From positions 43,411 through 90,415 of the forward strand of contig DUKV01000029.1 of assembly GCA_013329165.1 (NCBI GenBank): a stretch of DNA of 47,005 nucleotides, written 5' to 3'. Within the stretch, counting starts at the first letter, position 1, and every line of letters begins with the position of its first letter. Below the pieces are notes generated by a model. It was not told where the DNA came from, did no database searches, and worked only from the letters and a program-made list of their open reading frames with translations. The stretch comes from Methanocalculus sp. Its GTDB lineage: Archaea; Halobacteriota; Methanomicrobia; Methanomicrobiales; Methanocorpusculaceae. The position numbers and the translations under genes were made by a program. Shown one piece after another: positions 44,248 to 47,005 of the stretch.

Positions 44248-46360
44248 CAGCCCTAACCACCTCGGGCAGCAGATAGATATCCACCGCCGCCATCCGCTGC
44301 CGGATCTCATCCGGAAGCATCCAGCCAAACGCCCAGGTCTCAGGCGGCAGTGGGGGGAGCTGGCCGATCAGCTCCTCCTCCGGCAGTTTTCTTAATTCCA
44401 TGAGGGCTTCCCTGACCACTTCTTCTCCATCCTCACCACCAGGCACCTCGACGGTGACGGCAGCATACGTGCTCCGGATCGGCCAGCGGGGGGGCAGGAG
44501 ATGCCTCAGCAGGTGGGCGAGGGTTGCGTTCTGCCGCTCCCCAAGGAATGTCCAGACAGAGATGAGATCTCCTGCCACGAGCGGCTCTGAGATGACGCAG
44601 ATCTTCTCCGGACTGATGCCATGTGGCCAGGAGTGAATCTCGTCATTGATCGCCTCCTGCATCTCTTCCGGGAGCGGGAGATCTGATCCCCGCCGGACTG
44701 CTATCCTTCCCACCGCGTGTGCGAGGAGGGGCGATACCCCCGCCCTTCCGCCGCCGGTCCAGAAGGGGCGGGGGCCATGGCGATCAGATTGGACGACGAG
44801 GAGCCCACGCCGTGCATCATCACGGGAGATCACCCGCCACCCCCGTCCGGCGAGGGTGAAACCTTCCTCAGCGGCGATCCCAACAAACGAAGGGTCAATC
44901 GTCCCGACCGCCTGCCCGTCCGGCGTCACTGCCCGGTATCCACCGCCTGCGGAGATGACCGAGCAGAGGGCGATCCAGTGCGAACGTGAGAGTTCAACCT
45001 CTGCTGCCATCCCGATCACCATCAGATCCCCATCCATCGCAAGGTACCCGTTCGCAAGCAGGTGATCGAGGATCTGATCTGCGTCTTCTCTCCCGATCCC
45101 GTTAAAGGGGGAGAGTTTCAGGAGTGCTCTCTGGAGAGAACCCCGCCCCAGGCCACGCCTCTGCCTCAGGAGTACAAAGAGCTGTTGCAGAAAGACATGG
45201 CAGGGGAACCTAAGCGGCAGCAGGGGTTCTGCTTCATGGTTCCGGGCAGCCTCTATTGCCGCTGCCGCAAAAAGCGCCTCTTCTCCTGAAGCGAGGATGA
45301 AGGCCATCTCCGGCGGCCTGCCCCTCCTGCCGGATCTCCCGAGCCGCTGGAGAAATGATGAGACCAAATCCGGTGCCCCGTACTGCACCACGAGATCAAG
45401 GCCCCCGATATCGATCCCGAGTTCGAGGGTGCTTGTGCAGACGATGCAGGCGGGGCCGTCACCCCGCATCGCCTCCTCTGCTTTGCTCCTGAGATCAGAT
45501 GAGATGGCCGAATGATGGACATAAGCCGGATACCCCAGTTGCAAAAGAGCTGCATGAAGTTTCTCTGCTTCGTTCCTGCTTGCGGCAAAGACGAGTGCCT
45601 TTTTATTGGTGATGGTCCCTGCCAGTGACCGGATACGTCCTTCTTCCACGGGATCAATACCAAACGAAAACCGCCTCCCTGTTGAGGGGGGATCGATTAC
45701 GACCAGCTGCTGTCTCCGGTTCTGGTCAGAGAACCACTCAAGGAGCTCTGTTGGGTTTCCGATCGTTGCCGAGAGGCCGATCCGCCTGATCGTCCGCCCG
45801 GATACACTATCCAGGCGGTCGAGGAGGCAGGCAAGCTGGACACCGCGATCAGATCCCATGAACGCATGCACCTCATCGACGATCACCGACCCAGGGCCGG
45901 TGAGGGCAGATCTGTATTCCGGATCCCCAAGCAGTATCTCGAGTGATTCGGGAGTGGTGAGAAGAATATGGGGGGCTTCACCATCCTTCCAGGTGCGATC
46001 AGATCGCCCGATATCACCATGCCATGCCCGCACCTCAAGGCCGAGGGGGGCCGTCATCCGGGTGATCCGATCGATCTGGTCATTGATCAATGCCTTGAGA
46101 GGTGAGATATAGAGGATTCCAACCGCCCGGGAACCTGCCTTCAGGAGATCGTCAAGCGCAGGCAGAAAGGCAGATTCGGTCTTGCCACCGGCGGTTGGGG
46201 CAATAATGATCAGGTCAGCACCGGCCAATCCGGGAGAGAGCGCCGCCTCCTGGACGGACCGGAGATCATCCCAGCGGAGTGTTGAGGAGAGTATCTCACG
46301 GAGTGCAGGATGGAGGCGCAAATATGCGCCTTCTGGAGAAGCGAGGTATTTCTCCGTCAT
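44222..46360 (-). CDS. Lhr-like DEAD/DEAH helicase
   Basis: A 712-residue superfamily 2 helicase of the archaeal Lhr-like group. The motifs are Walker [15 protein letters not shown], motif Ia [11 protein letters not shown], motif [11 protein letters not shown] (DEVH), motif III LSATIGN, motif IV-like [13 protein letters not shown], motif [15 protein letters not shown] and motif [12 protein letters not shown]. The C-terminal part (about 420-712) contains a winged-helix-like segment and the Lhr core. It lacks the long C-terminal region of full Lhr (about 900-1500 residues), so is a short form. Overlaps tail-to-tail with the methyltransferase and lies 18 bases from the thioredoxin gene upstream. 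A role in DNA repair or replication restart is inferred from the family. Confidence 0.9.
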   Translation of the reverse strand: MTEKYLASPEGAYLRLHPALREILSSTLRWDDLRSVQEAALSPGLAGADLIIIAPTAGGKTESAFLPALDDLLKAGSRAVGILYISPLKALINDQIDRITRMTAPLGLEVRAWHGDIGRSDRTWKDGEAPHILLTTPESLEILLGDPEYRSALTGPGSVIVDEVHAFMGSDRGVQLACLLDRLDSVSGRTIRRIGLSATIGNPTELLEWFSDQNRRQQLVVIDPPSTGRRFSFGIDPVEEGRIRSLAGTITNKKALVFAASRNEAEKLHAALLQLGYPAYVHHSAISSDLRSKAEEAMRGDGPACIVCTSTLELGIDIGGLDLVVQYGAPDLVSSFLQRLGRSGRRGRPPEMAFILASGEEALFAAAAIEAARNHEAEPLLPLRFPCHVFLQQLFVLLRQRRGLGRGSLQRALLKLSPFNGIGREDADQILDHLLANGYLAMDGDLMVIGMAAEVELSRSHWIALCSVISAGGGYRAVTPDGQAVGTIDPSFVGIAAEEGFTLAGRGWRVISRDDARRGLLVVQSDRHGPRPFWTGGGRAGVSPLLAHAVGRIAVRRGSDLPLPEEMQEAINDEIHSWPHGISPEKICVISEPLVAGDLISVWTFLGERQNATLAHLLRHLLPPRWPIRSTYAAVTVEVPGGEDGEEVVREALMELRKLPEEELIGQLPPLPPETWAFGWMLPDEIRQRMAAVDIYLLPEVVRAVRERYSPL

Positions 46361-46378
46361 AGAGAGCGAGTCAGATCA

Positions 46379-46804
46379 TCAGACCTGTTCTGCACCCGGC
46401 GGAGGGAGGCCAAAAACCCGGATGATCAGCGAACGAAGCGTCTCCTTTGGCACTGCACCGGTGACCCGATCGATCATCTTTCCATTTGCATAGAGGATGA
46501 TGGTCGGGATCGCCGTGATATTGAAATGCCGGGCAATACGCGGAGCTTCATCGGTATTGCATTTGGCAAATGCAACCATCCCTGCCATCTCATGGGAGAG
46601 TGCCTCGATAACCGGTGCAACCCGCCTGCATGGTCCGCACCAATCAGCCCAGAAATCAACAACTGCAAACCGGTTTTCGGAGATGAAGGTATTGAACGTG
46701 ATCTCGCTCACCGGCACAACACCAGCGGGTGCCGCCTTCTGCTCGATCTCTGCGAGCCGCTCCTGGGCGCGTTTCTGCCGGAGGTATTCCAGTTCATCAT
46801 CCAT
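46379..46804 (-). CDS. trx: Thioredoxin with N-terminal charged extension
   Basis: A 141-residue thioredoxin. The active site is FWADWCGPCRRVAPV, cis-proline in AIPTIILYANGK, with the strands of the standard fold. About 32 additional residues precede the fold (MDDELEYLRQKRAQERLAEI), strongly charged and helical, reminiscent of the N-terminal tail of archaeal PDCD5-like DNA-binding proteins. Such extended thioredoxins occur in methanogens. ATG at 46804 is the only start. Its neighbour is the Lhr-like helicase on the same strand. Confidence 0.92.
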   Translation of the reverse strand: MDDELEYLRQKRAQERLAEIEQKAAPAGVVPVSEITFNTFISENRFAVVDFWADWCGPCRRVAPVIEALSHEMAGMVAFAKCNTDEAPRIARHFNITAIPTIILYANGKMIDRVTGAVPKETLRSLIIRVFGLPPPGAEQV

Positions 46805-46947
46805 ACAATCTCTTCTCTATACATTCAGATAATGGTTCGCATCAAAGAATGCGGGTGAAAGAAGTAACATGGAGGACAGGTGGGAAATCCCTGAAAGAGA
46901 AGAGAGAGACGCCTCCATCATCTTCCACAACCAGTAATTCGGTAAGG

Positions 46948-46955
46948 TATTTAAA
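46948..46955 (+). promoter_or_regulatory. TATA box of the partial tRNA gene
   Basis: TATTTAAA lies about 30 bases before the tRNA 5' end at 46983, the usual spacing for archaeal tRNA promoters. The region 46805-46947 between the thioredoxin gene and this box shows no gene. Confidence 0.55.
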
Positions 46956-46982
46956 GAAATAATTGGAATAATAATACTCCGA

Positions 46983-47005
46983 AGCGAGGTGGGGTAGTCA
47001 GGAAA
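46983..47005 (+). tRNA. Initiator tRNA-Met, 5' part only (probable)
   Basis: The last 23 bases read AGCGAGG, TG, then a D-arm start GGGTAGTCAGGAAA. Archaeal initiator tRNA-Met genes begin AGCG-x-GGTGGGGTAG-x-CAGG, with an unusual A at position 1, and this fits closely. The anticodon lies outside the window, so identity is inferred from the 5' end only. Confidence 0.6.

Noticed and set aside
46729..46962. 77-codon plus-strand frame reaching toward the tRNA
   Set aside because: It begins inside the thioredoxin gene on the opposite strand, is out of phase with any domain and runs into the tRNA promoter.

Overview
The window is chromosomal DNA of a methanogenic archaeon, most likely of the order Methanomicrobiales. 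The genes that point there are an A1Ao ATP synthase operon in the order H-I-K-E-C-F-A, a group II chaperonin (thermosome), a membrane-anchored LonB protease, Nob1, a GfcR-type HTH-phosphoribosyltransferase, a DUF2115 protein (a methanogen family), archaeal-style CheC and short CheR proteins, and HTH-PAS regulators. Genus cannot be fixed from the sequence alone. Genes are tightly packed, often with 1-8 base stop/start overlaps, and TATA-like boxes lie about 25-40 bases before several operons and both tRNAs.

Layout. 1-5307 (minus): ATP synthase operon, with atpA cut by the window edge. 5354-5982 (minus): an unknown protein and a 50-residue zinc ribbon. 6040-10328 (minus): a FlaJ/TadC-like membrane platform and a FlaI/TadA-like secretion ATPase with a long disordered N-terminus, diverging from 10452-12251 (plus), two KaiC/FlaH-like ATPases, one with a broken Walker A motif. 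Together these four look like the motor of a type IV filament system without a linked filament gene. 12248-17873 (minus): a proteolysis cluster (LonB, TldD, PmbA/TldE, a BofA-like membrane protein) plus a QueG-like iron-sulfur protein. 17960-20324 (plus): prs, a strikingly shortened RNA 3'-phosphate cyclase, nob1 and gfcR, followed by the thermosome gene (20397-21992). 22038-23828: HAD phosphatase, a PIN-domain toxin/antitoxin pair and a solitary antitoxin-like gene. 23972-24055: tRNA-Ser(CGA).

24247-32098 is a chemosensory island: a CheC, then CheY-CheC-kinase on the minus strand, a 966-residue methyl-accepting protein preceded by a leader with chained alternative hairpins, CheW, a decayed sensor kinase and a short CheR. 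No CheA or CheB is in the window. 32151-35206 holds a metallo-beta-lactamase-fold hydrolase, a toxin-antitoxin pair and a gene remnant lying between a duplicated 5' end of a YfcE-type phosphodiesterase gene, the intact phosphodiesterase, DUF2115 and a cupin. 35241-39185 (minus): a multi-Cache lipoprotein, a META-domain lipoprotein and an HTH-PAS regulator. 39326-44247 (plus): a surface protein paired with an RND/MMPL exporter, an FKBP-type isomerase and a solitary DNA methyltransferase. 44222-46804 (minus): an Lhr-like helicase and a thioredoxin. The window ends inside a probable initiator tRNA-Met.

The observations most worth a second look are the internally deleted RtcA (18802-19248), the four-gene filament-motor locus (6040-12251), the CheC-flanked kinase module, the hairpin chain before the chemoreceptor, the near absence of CTAG beside an orphan methyltransferase, and the duplicated yfcE start around an inserted toxin-antitoxin module.
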